From positions 1 to 5,535 of the forward strand of contig JANQGN010000748.1 in assembly GCA_028277295.1 (NCBI GenBank): DNA of 5,535 nt, in the 5' to 3' direction. Below are positions 1-4,927 of this stretch, in pieces. Every line of letters starts with the position of its first letter. Within the stretch, counting starts at the first letter, position 1. The notes beneath the pieces are model-generated. The model ran no database searches, was not told where the DNA came from, and saw nothing but the letters and a program-made list of their open reading frames with translations. The position numbers and the translations under genes were made by a program. The DNA is from Rhodospira sp. GTDB lineage: Bacteria > Pseudomonadota > Alphaproteobacteria > Rhodospirillales > Rhodospirillaceae.

Positions 1-129
1 TCGGCCCGGTATCGACCTGAGCCCCTGGCCAGGCTCCGAACCCTGCGCGGGTTTGGCGCCCTCGTGTTCCAGTTCAAGGCGTTCACGCCGCACGCCCTAA
101 AGTTCCAGTGGCACCTGGCGACCCGCTAA
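1..129 (+). CDS. C-terminal end of an unrecognised protein (5' part outside window)
   Basis: Frame 1 is open from the first base to a TAA at 127-129, giving 42 residues that end in FTPHALKFQWHLATR. Third codon positions are mostly G or C, as expected for a real gene in this genome. Frame 3 and at least two reverse frames are closed by stops here; frame 2 stays open to position 100 and is the main competitor. The tail is basic and aromatic (FQFKAFTPHALKFQW) but I recognise no family. The TAA lies inside the junction sequence CTAAG that begins the repeat starting at 130, so either the gene naturally ends there or the repeat supplied the stop codon. The fragment is too short to assign a function. 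Confidence 0.5.
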   Translation, partial: SARYRPEPLARLRTLRGFGALVFQFKAFTPHALKFQWHLATR

Positions 130-438
130 GGGCCCGTCCGGAAAGTCTCGGGAACCGCAATATAGTGTGTGCCTGGGCCCGAACCCGGATGGACGATCGT
201 TCATGAGTCTCGATCCGAGAGGTTGCGGGGCATCGATGGAGATCCTTCGGTCGCTCCGCTTCCTCAGGATGAAGCCCTTAAAAAGTGAACGTCCTCATCC
301 TGAGCGTCCGCAAGACGCGAAAGATCTCCCTCGGACCCATGGACCCTTACAGACCGGTCATCCGAGGTCGGAGCCCTGGTGTCTGTGCCCGAATCGCATG
401 CCGTATGTCGTGTTTTGCACGGCTTTCCGGACAGACGC
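130..438 (+). repeat. Interrupted copy of the ~102 bp C-head/T-tail repeat
   Basis: The left part (130-183) carries the head, with GTCCGGAAAG at 136-145. The right part (about 376-438) carries the tail, with CTTTCCGGAC at 423-432. Compared with the intact copy at 439-546, the two parts are separated by about 190 bp of unrelated DNA that contains a large hairpin. The short sequences flanking the interruption are similar (GCCTGGGCCCGAA at 171-183 and GTCTGTGCCCGAA at 381-393, 11 of 13 identical). This would fit an insertion with a degraded target duplication, or the joining of two elements. The stop codon of the preceding gene lies at the left boundary. Confidence 0.75.
184..366. repeat. Hairpin-forming insert within the C/T repeat
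   Basis: The core (238-329) is a large imperfect palindrome. The outer arms are GGAGATCCTTCG (238-249) and CGAAAGATCTCC (318-329), with one mismatch. The inner arms are CTCAGGATGA (263-272) and TCATCCTGAG (295-304), which are exact complements around a 22-nt loop. The ends of the insert are also weakly inverted (CGGATG at 186-191 and CATCCG at 359-364). From memory, palindromes built on CTCAGGATGA/TCATCCTGAG are scattered through many alphaproteobacterial genomes; I cannot verify the family here. No credible coding frame was seen. The exact right boundary is uncertain, because the 12 bases after 366 (up to CCCTG) match neither flank clearly. Confidence 0.65.
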
Positions 439-546
439 TAAGAGCCCGTCCGGAAAGTCTCGGGGGCCGCAATATGTAGTGTGCCTGTGCCCGAATCGCA
501 TGCCGTATGTCGTGTTTTGCAAGGCTTTCCGGACAGACACTAAGAG
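439..546 (+). repeat. Intact copy of the ~102 bp C-head/T-tail palindromic repeat
   Basis: This is the cleanest forward copy. It runs between two TAAGAG sequences (439-444 and 541-546). Its terminal inverted arms are GTCCGGAAAG (448-457) and CTTTCCGGAC (525-534), which could close a stem around roughly 67 nt. The tail half, from about 479, is nearly identical to the tails ending at 438 and to those in the reverse-strand copies at 5298-5507. It contains CCGTATGTCGTGTTTTGCA. Open frames cross the repeat on both strands but contain nothing protein-like. It resembles a MITE or a REP/BIME-type extragenic palindrome; the family is not recognised. Confidence 0.85.
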
Positions 547-836
547 ACTGATATTAAAGCAAATCGTCGTCGCGATCCGGTTCGGATCGCCCTGGACGCA
601 GCCGTTCTCATGATGGCGGGGCGGCCTTTGATCTTGGACGTCCGACCTCTCCCGAAGGGTGCGCTCGCGCCCCGTTTTGAGGAGAGGCGGTGCGCTGCCG
701 ACCACATGCGCGGCCGTCGAGCGCACTCTACGATCCACGATCAGATCCGGAGTCATCGGCACATGCCACCGTGACAGGCCCATCCCGAGAACGGCTGACC
801 TGGAAGACCTCTTGGGAAGGATTTGCTTCAACATCA
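547..836 (+). repeat. Module A copy split by a ~200 bp insert
   Basis: The outer ends are inverted repeats: TGATATTAAAGCAAATC (549-565) and GATTTGCTTCAACATCA (820-836) agree at 15 of 17 positions when one is reverse-complemented. The left half carries the hairpin GCGATCCG (572-579), loop GTT, CGGATCGC (583-590), then CCTGGA. The right half restarts at CCTGGA (799-804) and ends in GATTTGCTT. Joined without the middle, the two halves match the intact module A at 3799-3883, so this copy is the same element with an insertion. The region contains no convincing gene; the overlapping open frames have unconvincing composition. Confidence 0.75.
597..798. mobile_element. Small MITE-like insertion with terminal inverted repeats
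   Basis: The insert has inverted ends CAGCCGTTCTCATGATGG (599-616) and CCATCCCGAGAACGGCTG (780-797), identical at 16 of 18 positions after reverse complementing. It is flanked by CCTGGA on both sides (591-596 and 799-804), whereas the uninterrupted module A at 3840-3845 has a single CCTGGA at the same point. This is the pattern of a transposition event with a short target-site duplication of about 6 bp. The interior of roughly 165 bp contains no transposase-like frame, so it would need an enzyme supplied in trans. I cannot assign it to an insertion-sequence family. The exact ends are uncertain by one or two bases (extra CG on the left, A on the right). Confidence 0.65.
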
Positions 837-901
837 ATAGTCTAGGGAGTCTTCGACGACTCAATTGGCGCTGACAACGCCCTACGCCACCCACGGGACG
901 G

Positions 902-1792
902 TCAGGCGTCCCCGGGCCGGACCCCGGTCAAGGCCAGCCACCGGCCCGGGGACACACCGATGGTCCGGGTGAAGTGCCGGGTCATGTGGCTCTGGTCGGC
1001 GAACCCGGCCATGCAGGCGGCCCCGGCCAGGCTTTCCCCGCGCGAGAGAGCGGCCCGGGCGCGATCCAGCCGGCGCAAGGTGAGATAGCGGTAGGGACTC
1101 GTGCCCAGGCGCGCCCGGAAGTGGCGGGCCAGGGTGAACCGGTCAAGCCCCGTCACCGCCTCCAGCTCCGCCGAGGTCACCACGCGATCGCAATGGGCGT
1201 CCAGGACCTGCCGCGCCCGCTCCACCGACACCGCGCACGGCGCGCGCCTGGCCCGCCCCGTCGCGGCGCCCGGGTCCAGCCGTAACAGCGCCTCGGCCAC
1301 CTCCTGCGCCACCTGATCGGCCTCCAGATCCTCAAGTGGACGCGCCAGGGCCGCCAAGGCGGGCATCACCGCCCACCTCAGGTGAGGATCGCGACTCAGG
1401 GCCGCGCGCGCGAACGGCAGCGTTCGCGCCCGCCCGGCCAGCGCCGCCGCGATTCGATGGGGCGGCACATACAGCATGCGGTAGCGGAATCCCTCGGCCG
1501 ACCCCGCCTCTCCATCGTGGCGTTCGTCGGGGTGCAGCACCATGAGGGTGCCAGGGCCGCTGGCCAGCCGGTCACCCCGATAGGTGAAACACTGCAACCC
1601 GTGCTCGGTGAGACCGATGGCGTAGGTATCGTGTCGGTGCGGGGCATAGGCATGCGCGGAGAAATACGCCTCCAGGCGTGTCAGACCGTCGCCGGTCGCC
1701 GCCTGGCGCACCCAGTCACCCGGGCGGGCGCGGTCAGCGCCCGACGACGCCGCGCACGATCGTTCAAGACCGATGCCGGACGCCCGGGTCAT
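902..1792 (-). CDS. AraC-family transcriptional regulator with N-terminal cupin-like domain
   Basis: A 296-residue DNA-binding regulator. Residues about 42-118 form the AraC-type sensing domain, with the cupin-like stretch YFSAHAYAPHRHDTYAIG and HPDERHDG. Residues about 188-288 are the double helix-turn-helix. The second helix-turn-helix carries the family signature GFADQSHMTRHFTRTIGVSP (263-282). The length is typical of the family. An open frame continues upstream to 2305 in frame, but that stretch is antisense to the DUF2000 gene and lacks family similarity, so the ATG at 1790-1792 is preferred; no strong ribosome-binding site precedes it. The gene is divergent from the DUF2000 gene, and the direct repeat between them is a plausible binding site. 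The ligand is unknown; small-molecule sensing through the cupin domain is inferred from the family. Confidence 0.9.
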   Translation of the reverse strand: MTRASGIGLERSCAASSGADRARPGDWVRQAATGDGLTRLEAYFSAHAYAPHRHDTYAIGLTEHGLQCFTYRGDRLASGPGTLMVLHPDERHDGEAGSAEGFRYRMLYVPPHRIAAALAGRARTLPFARAALSRDPHLRWAVMPALAALARPLEDLEADQVAQEVAEALLRLDPGAATGRARRAPCAVSVERARQVLDAHCDRVVTSAELEAVTGLDRFTLARHFRARLGTSPYRYLTLRRLDRARAALSRGESLAGAACMAGFADQSHMTRHFTRTIGVSPGRWLALTGVRPGDA

Positions 1793-1797
1793 GCTGA

Positions 1798-1840
1798 CGG
1801 TCCCGTCTCGCGAAAACAGCCCAAACGGATCGGTCCCGTC
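1798..1840. promoter_or_regulatory. Exact 10-bp direct repeat between divergent genes, candidate AraC operator
   Basis: CGGTCCCGTC occurs at 1798-1807 and again at 1831-1840. The offset is 33 bp, close to three turns of the helix, inside the 48-bp gap between the AraC gene and the DUF2000 gene. The first copy is also part of the palindrome GACGGTCCCGTC (1796-1807). AraC-family proteins are known to bind directly repeated half-sites, so an operator is a reasonable inference. No clear -35/-10 pair could be assigned in this short gap. The second copy abuts the DUF2000 start codon. Confidence 0.45.
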
Positions 1841-2254
1841 ATGCCCGCTGACACCAAGATCGCCATCATTGTCCGCGACACCCTTCTGACCTGGCAGAAG
1901 CTCAATGTGGTCAGTTTTCTCGCTGGCGGCCTGGTCGGATCTTACCCGGACCTGGTGGGGTGCCGCTACGTGGACGGGACGGGCCAACCCTACGGTCCGC
2001 TGATCCGTCAGCCGGTGCTGGTTTTCGCCGCGCCGGACGCCGAAGCCCTGGCCGCCGCCCTGGATCGGGCGCTCAACCGGGGCCTGACGCCATCGATTTA
2101 CACGGCTGACCTTTTCGGCACCAGCAATGACACCGACAACCGCGCCGCCGTGGCGACGGTTCCAACCGATCGCCTCGATCTGGTGGGACTCGCCGTGCAT
2201 GGCCCCCGCAAGGACGTGGAGAAGACGGTCAAGAGGCTGGCCCTGCACGGCTAG
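1841..2254 (+). CDS. DUF2000 family protein
   Basis: A 137-residue soluble protein without signal peptide or membrane segment. The sequence matches the DUF2000 pattern: KIAIIVRDTLLTWQKLNVVS at residues 6-25, then FLAGGLVG, the central YGPLIRQPVLVFAA (51-64), and the C-terminal DLFGTSNDTDNR (90-101) and LDLVGLAVHGPRKDVEK (112-128). The length is typical. From memory the fold is related to peptidyl-tRNA hydrolase 2, but no biochemical activity is established for the family. The frame is open far upstream to 1382, but that part is antisense to the AraC gene; the ATG at 1841 places the conserved KIAIIVRD motif close to the N-terminus as in relatives. The Shine-Dalgarno match is weak. The divergent AraC regulator probably controls this gene. 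Confidence 0.9.
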   Translation: MPADTKIAIIVRDTLLTWQKLNVVSFLAGGLVGSYPDLVGCRYVDGTGQPYGPLIRQPVLVFAAPDAEALAAALDRALNRGLTPSIYTADLFGTSNDTDNRAAVATVPTDRLDLVGLAVHGPRKDVEKTVKRLALHG

Positions 2255-2271
2255 GGAGGATCGCGCCAGGC

Positions 2272-2290
2272 CCGCCGCTCGCGTGGGCGG
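2272..2290 (+). terminator. Weak candidate terminator hairpin after the DUF2000 gene
   Basis: CCGCC (2272-2276) can pair with GGCGG (2286-2290) around a 9-nt loop, followed by TGTTTGTG. The stem is short and the T-run is poor, so this is only a candidate. It lies 18 bp after the DUF2000 stop codon. Confidence 0.2.
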
Positions 2291-2467
2291 TGTTTGTGGA
2301 CACATGGACGCGCGCCCTGCGTTCCGTTAGGATTCGCTATGATGGTTCCGATGCCCCGTCGACAGGGGCGGCCGAAAGGGGGCGGTCGCGGTTTTTTGTC
2401 GCTGGTTGCTGACCAGCCGCCGGCGGATCGAGGGGCGAACCCGGCGCAAACGGAACCAGACTCGAGC

Positions 2468-2472
2468 AGGAG
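2468..2472 (+). promoter_or_regulatory. Ribosome-binding site deciding the GTG start of the Fnr-like gene
   Basis: AGGAG ends 10 nt before the GTG at 2483. The upstream in-frame ATGs (for example 2341) lack a comparable site and would add about 50-60 low-complexity residues rich in G, P and R that are not typical of the family. Confidence 0.6.
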
Positions 2473-2482
2473 AAGCGGGTTC

Positions 2483-3190
2483 GTGCGCGGGAAATCCATC
2501 GAGGCGGCGTGGCGCGGACAGGCGGAATGCCAGGGTTGCGGGATTCGGGATTCGGCCCTGTTCGCGGATTTGCTGCAGGAGGATTTCGCGCTCGTTCACC
2601 TGCCCATCGATGAAATCCAGTTCGAGCCGGGCCTGGCGCTGTATCACGTCGGCGATCCGGGGCAGGCCGTGTTCACCATCCGGACCGGGCTGGTGAAGCT
2701 GGTGCGGTATCTAGCGGATGGCAGCCAGAGGATCGTGCGCCTGCTGCGCCCCGGCGACACCGCCGGCATGGAAGCGGTGCTGGAACAGGACTACGAACAC
2801 ACGGCCATCGCGTTGCGCCCCGCGCTGACCTGTCGCATTCCCCGCGAGGTGGTCAATCGCCTGGCGGAACGGACCCCGCGCATGCACGCCCAACTGATGA
2901 GCCGCTGGCAGCGTCAGGTGCAACAGGCCGACGCCTGGCTCACCAGCCTGTCCACGGGCAGCGCCAAGGCGCGGGTGGCGCGGCTGTTGTTGCTGCTGCT
3001 GGATCAGAACGCCTCAAGCCAGTGCGACCTGTTCGGCCGCGAGGACATGGGCGCCATGCTGGGGGTGACCACCGAGACCACCAGCCGCATCGTCGCCGAG
3101 TTCCGCCGCGACGGCGTGTTGAGCGAGCTGGGCCCAAACCGTTACGAATGCGATATCGAAGCTCTGTTGCGCCTGGCCGGGATGGAGTGA
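2483..3190 (+). CDS. Crp/Fnr-family regulator, Fnr-like
   Basis: A 235-residue regulator from the GTG start, a normal length for the family. Residues about 30-120 form the cyclic-nucleotide-binding-type beta barrel (GLALYHVGDPGQAVFTIRTG at 50-69; LLRPGDTAGMEAVL at 87-100). There is a long dimerisation helix at about 120-155 and a C-terminal winged helix-turn-helix. The recognition helix holds E198-T-T-S201-R202, the E..SR arrangement by which FNR reads TTGAT half-sites. C16 and C19 (CQGC) align with FNR C20 and C23, and C117 (LTCRIP) aligns with FNR C122 (VCEIP). The third ligand, C29 in FNR, is A25 here. A classic four-cysteine [4Fe-4S] cluster is therefore not assured. It may be a relative that senses redox or another signal. 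Longer starts at 2294 or 2341 are possible but less likely. It is convergent with the ACT-domain gene. Confidence 0.9.
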   Translation: MRGKSIEAAWRGQAECQGCGIRDSALFADLLQEDFALVHLPIDEIQFEPGLALYHVGDPGQAVFTIRTGLVKLVRYLADGSQRIVRLLRPGDTAGMEAVLEQDYEHTAIALRPALTCRIPREVVNRLAERTPRMHAQLMSRWQRQVQQADAWLTSLSTGSAKARVARLLLLLLDQNASSQCDLFGREDMGAMLGVTTETTSRIVAEFRRDGVLSELGPNRYECDIEALLRLAGME

Positions 3191-3220
3191 GCGGAGCGCC
3201 GGCCCCGCGACCGTCTCCTC

Positions 3221-3235
3221 GACCGGAGTCCGGTC
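3221..3235. terminator. Small hairpin between convergent genes
   Basis: GACCGG (3221-3226), loop AGT, CCGGTC (3230-3235) is a perfect 6-bp stem in the 43-bp gap between the convergent Fnr-like and ACT-domain genes. Its right arm overlaps the ACT gene stop codon. There is no T-run on either side, so intrinsic termination is uncertain. Confidence 0.3.
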
Positions 3236-3770
3236 ATGGCGATTCCACGCGATAGCTCAGCCCCAGGGCCTGGGCGGTGTTCGACACCGTCGCCAGGCAC
3301 GCTTCCACGCGCCCGGCCGGGATGGCCACAGCGAAGCGCAACACATACTGCTCCGCCACGCCCCCACCAGTGCCACTCGGCAGCGGTTGAGCATTCATGG
3401 TCACAATATTGGCATCGAAGTCCCCAAACGCCTCCGCCAGGCGCGCCACCAGCCCGGGCCGGTTGCCCCCCGACACGTACACCAGGTGGGTGATGGGCGC
3501 CGCGTCGCGCGACTCGGCCCATGTGTCATAGGGCCGCACGCTGACCTCCGCGCCCTCGGCTTCGGGCACCCCCTTGAGCGCCGCCTCGACCTGGCCCGCC
3601 GTCAGGTCGTCGTCCACCGTCAGCACCGCCGAGAACTCCGCCCCCTGGCCGAGCACCGCAAAGCGCGTATCGCCGAGGTTGGCCCCCAGATCGAACAGAG
3701 CGGCGGACAAACCGGCCACCAGGCCGGTCCGGTCCGGGCAAAACACCATCGCGAGCAGCGTATGCGACAT
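3234..3770 (-). CDS. Double ACT-domain protein, GcvR-like regulator
   Basis: A 178-residue cytosolic protein with two ACT domains. The first spans about residues 4-80 and contains the ligand-loop motif DRTGLVAGLSAALFDLGANL (13-32). The second spans about 93-176 and contains NRPGLVARLAEAFGDFDANI (103-122). ACT domains bind amino acids or act as protein-interaction regulators. Two-ACT proteins of this length are usually annotated as glycine cleavage system transcriptional repressor (GcvR)-like, but there is no gcv gene in the window, so the target pathway is open. There is no DNA-binding domain. The ATG at 3768-3770 is chosen because the family similarity starts there and AGAGGG lies 6 nt upstream. 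The longer in-frame extension to 3956 runs through repeat DNA. It converges on the Fnr-like gene, and a repeat array starts 28 bp upstream of its start. Confidence 0.88.
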   Translation of the reverse strand: MSHTLLAMVFCPDRTGLVAGLSAALFDLGANLGDTRFAVLGQGAEFSAVLTVDDDLTAGQVEAALKGVPEAEGAEVSVRPYDTWAESRDAAPITHLVYVSGGNRPGLVARLAEAFGDFDANIVTMNAQPLPSGTGGGVAEQYVLRFAVAIPAGRVEACLATVSNTAQALGLSYRVESP

Positions 3771-3776
3771 ATCGGA

Positions 3777-3782
3777 CCCTCT
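3777..3782 (-). promoter_or_regulatory. Ribosome-binding site of the ACT-domain gene
   Basis: On the reverse strand this reads AGAGGG with a 6-nt spacer to the ATG. It separates the true start from a longer open frame that translates the neighbouring repeat. Confidence 0.7.
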
Positions 3783-3798
3783 GAGTGGCACGCGGACG

Positions 3799-3883
3799 TG
3801 ATGTTTAGAGCAAATCCCGAGCGATCTGACACAGATCGCCCTGGAAGATCTTTTGGGGACGATTTGCTTGCAAGACAAATCGT
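3799..3883 (+). repeat. Intact module A hairpin repeat
   Basis: It starts TGATGTTTAGAGCAAATC (3799-3816). Next comes the stem GCGATCTG (3821-3828), loop ACA, CAGATCGC (3832-3839), then CCTGGA and GATTTGCTT (3861-3869). A second palindrome follows, ACGATTTG (3859-3866) with CAAATCGT (3876-3883), exact complements around CTTGCAAGA. It is the uninserted version of the copy at 547-836 and also resembles the truncated copy at 5502-5535. It lies between the ACT gene start and module B. No coding content. Confidence 0.8.
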
Positions 3884-3926
3884 TAGAGCATGTTGGGCGA
3901 TTCAGAAATCGCGCAACAGGCCCTAG
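3883..3926 (+). repeat. Module B palindrome without tail
   Basis: It begins with the junction TTAGAG (3883-3888). The arms TGTTGGGCGATT (3891-3902) and AATCGCGCAACA (3907-3918) pair with one mismatch around a 4-nt loop. The same palindrome occurs in reverse orientation at 5367-5400, where it is fused to the T tail. Here it ends in GGCCCTAG and no tail follows. Confidence 0.8.
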
Positions 3927-3935
3927 CGCGAGACG

Positions 3936-3980
3936 CGCCGAGACCGGCGCGGGCACCGGCCTCGGCGTCGCCGGCCGGCG
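3936..3980. other. Pair of strong GC-rich hairpins in gene-poor DNA
   Basis: CGCCGAGACCGG (3936-3947) pairs with CCGGCCTCGGCG (3956-3967) at 11 of 12 positions around an 8-nt loop. It is followed at once by the perfect palindrome CGCCGGCCGGCG (3969-3980). No recognised gene ends here: the ACT gene reads away on the reverse strand and the next forward gene starts at 4322. A terminator role is therefore not obvious, and there is no T-run. Confidence 0.5.
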
Positions 3981-4321
3981 CCGATCATCCTACAGCCGTC
4001 CCCTCCGATGGCAACCGGCGCGTGGTCTCGGCCCCCGCCCGAAGCTCCGGGATTTACAGAGTGTTAACATGACATTGACACGCCCCCTCACCCACCCCAG
4101 ACTCTTGGCATAGGGCGTGGTGACGTTGATCACGAGACCGGCGCGGCCATCCATGTTAAGATACTGTGTCTTGATGAATGGGCTTCGGCCCGCAGGACTC
4201 CAACAGTCGTCCGCGCGCCCGGAACCAGGACCTCCGCCTCCCAGGGCGAGCCGAGCAACGGGGCGTGGGGTGACCTGAACGATCCGGCGATGACCGTCGC
4301 CCGCCAGATGACGAGGCCCCC
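3981..4321. other. Gene-poor stretch upstream of the 157-aa gene, with a distant inverted repeat
   Basis: No confident gene was found in this stretch. A forward frame is open from about 4107 to a TGA at 4332-4334 (containing GDVDHETGAAIHVKILCLDE), but it has no good start. A reverse frame reads KTQYLNMDGRAGLVINVTTP, which looks protein-like but matches nothing I know. ACAGAGTGTTAACATG (4056-4071) and CATGTTAAGATACTGT (4152-4167) are inverted repeats agreeing at 13 of 16 positions, about 112 bp end to end. TTGACA at 4075-4080 resembles a -35 box but no -10 follows at the right distance. The stretch may hold decayed coding DNA, a small element, or a promoter region for the flagellar-linked genes. 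Confidence 0.4.
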
Positions 4322-4795
4322 ATGGCCGTCTTGATGGCAAAATCGGCCGCCGTGGCCCCCTCCGCGACCGCACCGCAGCGTGTGGGCCCTCAGGCGCGCG
4401 TGTACGCGGGGGCTTCCCAGCCCGATTTCCCGGTTCCCGAGATCGACCCTGTCCTGGGCGTGGGCGCGCGGGCTCCGGATACCGACCCCAACGCGGGGTG
4501 GCAGGACCCGAGCGGCGGCACCGGCGGACGGCGCCGGCACGTCGGCCAGGGCGCCGACAGCGACACCCCCAGGCACGCCGGTGACAGCACCTTCCGGCTA
4601 CCGGCGATGGGCCGCCCGACCACCGTGTCCGACGTGATCCTGGCCAGCCAGATCGTTACCCGGCATATCGGACCGCCTCCCGTGCCCCGAAGCGAGGCCA
4701 CCCAAGCCGCGGGCCTTTATGACCATGCGATCCAGGCCGTCTCGGGCACCTTGCCGACCACCCATCTCGGAACGCGCCTCGACGTTGCCCTTTAG
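4322..4795 (+). CDS. Hypothetical protein upstream of the FlgC-like gene
   Basis: A 157-residue protein of unrecognised family. The first ~100 residues are rich in A, P and G and low in hydrophobic residues, suggesting a disordered or extended region. The C-terminal ~60 residues look more structured (TTVSDVILASQIVTRHIG at 100-117; EATQAAGLYDHAIQAVSGTL at 125-144). There is no signal peptide or membrane segment. G/C-biased third positions support real coding. The ATG at 4322 follows GAGG (4313-4316) with a 5-nt spacer; a second in-frame ATG at 4334 is possible. It precedes the FlgC-like gene by 132 bp in the same direction, so a flagellar link is possible but rests only on position. Confidence 0.65.
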   Translation: MAVLMAKSAAVAPSATAPQRVGPQARVYAGASQPDFPVPEIDPVLGVGARAPDTDPNAGWQDPSGGTGGRRRHVGQGADSDTPRHAGDSTFRLPAMGRPTTVSDVILASQIVTRHIGPPPVPRSEATQAAGLYDHAIQAVSGTLPTTHLGTRLDVAL

Positions 4796-4927
4796 CCAGA
4801 CCTCGACGACCGGTCACCGCTTCATCGCGGCCGCCGCGCCCCAGAAACGGGCATCGAAGGCGGGCCGCCCGCAAAGAGATAGGCGGCCGACCACCGGCCA
4901 CGCCACACGCCAGAAAGGACGTCAGCC

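Noticed and set aside
130..546. CRISPR array or integron attC sites
   Set aside because: The repeats are ~100 bp, abut directly or carry unrelated inserts rather than uniform spacers, and lack the attC core sites. No cas or integrase gene is present.
820..836. FNR-type binding site TTGCT...ATCAA near the left repeat
   Set aside because: The half-sites are five rather than four bases apart and the first half is mismatched; it is the end of module A. No good TTGAT-N4-ATCAA was found by eye elsewhere in the window.
847..882. Terminator for the AraC gene from GAGTC/GACTC (847-862) or GGCG/CGCC (868-882)
   Set aside because: The stems are only 4-5 bp and no T-run follows on the reverse strand.
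167..894. Open frames across the left repeats (167-613 forward, 358-894 reverse, 659-874 forward)
   Set aside because: They translate repeat DNA; the same peptide fragments (for example VVFC.AFRTD) recur because the repeat recurs. Composition is not protein-like and no start site is convincing.
1382..1840. N-terminal extension of the DUF2000 gene to 290 residues
   Set aside because: It is antisense to the AraC gene, and DUF2000 proteins normally begin just before the KIAIIVRD motif.
1793..2305. N-terminal extension of the AraC gene to 467 residues
   Set aside because: The extra 171 residues are the antisense of the DUF2000 gene and resemble no AraC sensing domain. The family-length protein starts at 1792.
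2294..2482. Longer Fnr-like protein starting at 2294 or 2341
   Set aside because: The extra N-terminus is low-complexity and atypical, while the GTG at 2483 has AGGAG at a workable distance and gives the usual length. TATGAT at 2338-2343 might instead be a -10 box, but no -35 was found.
4107..4334. Forward frame containing GDVDHETGAAIHVKILCLDE and reverse frame 3990-4373 containing KTQYLNMDGRAGLVINVTTP
   Set aside because: Both have protein-like patches, but neither has a supported start, family match or consistent codon bias, so no CDS is called.
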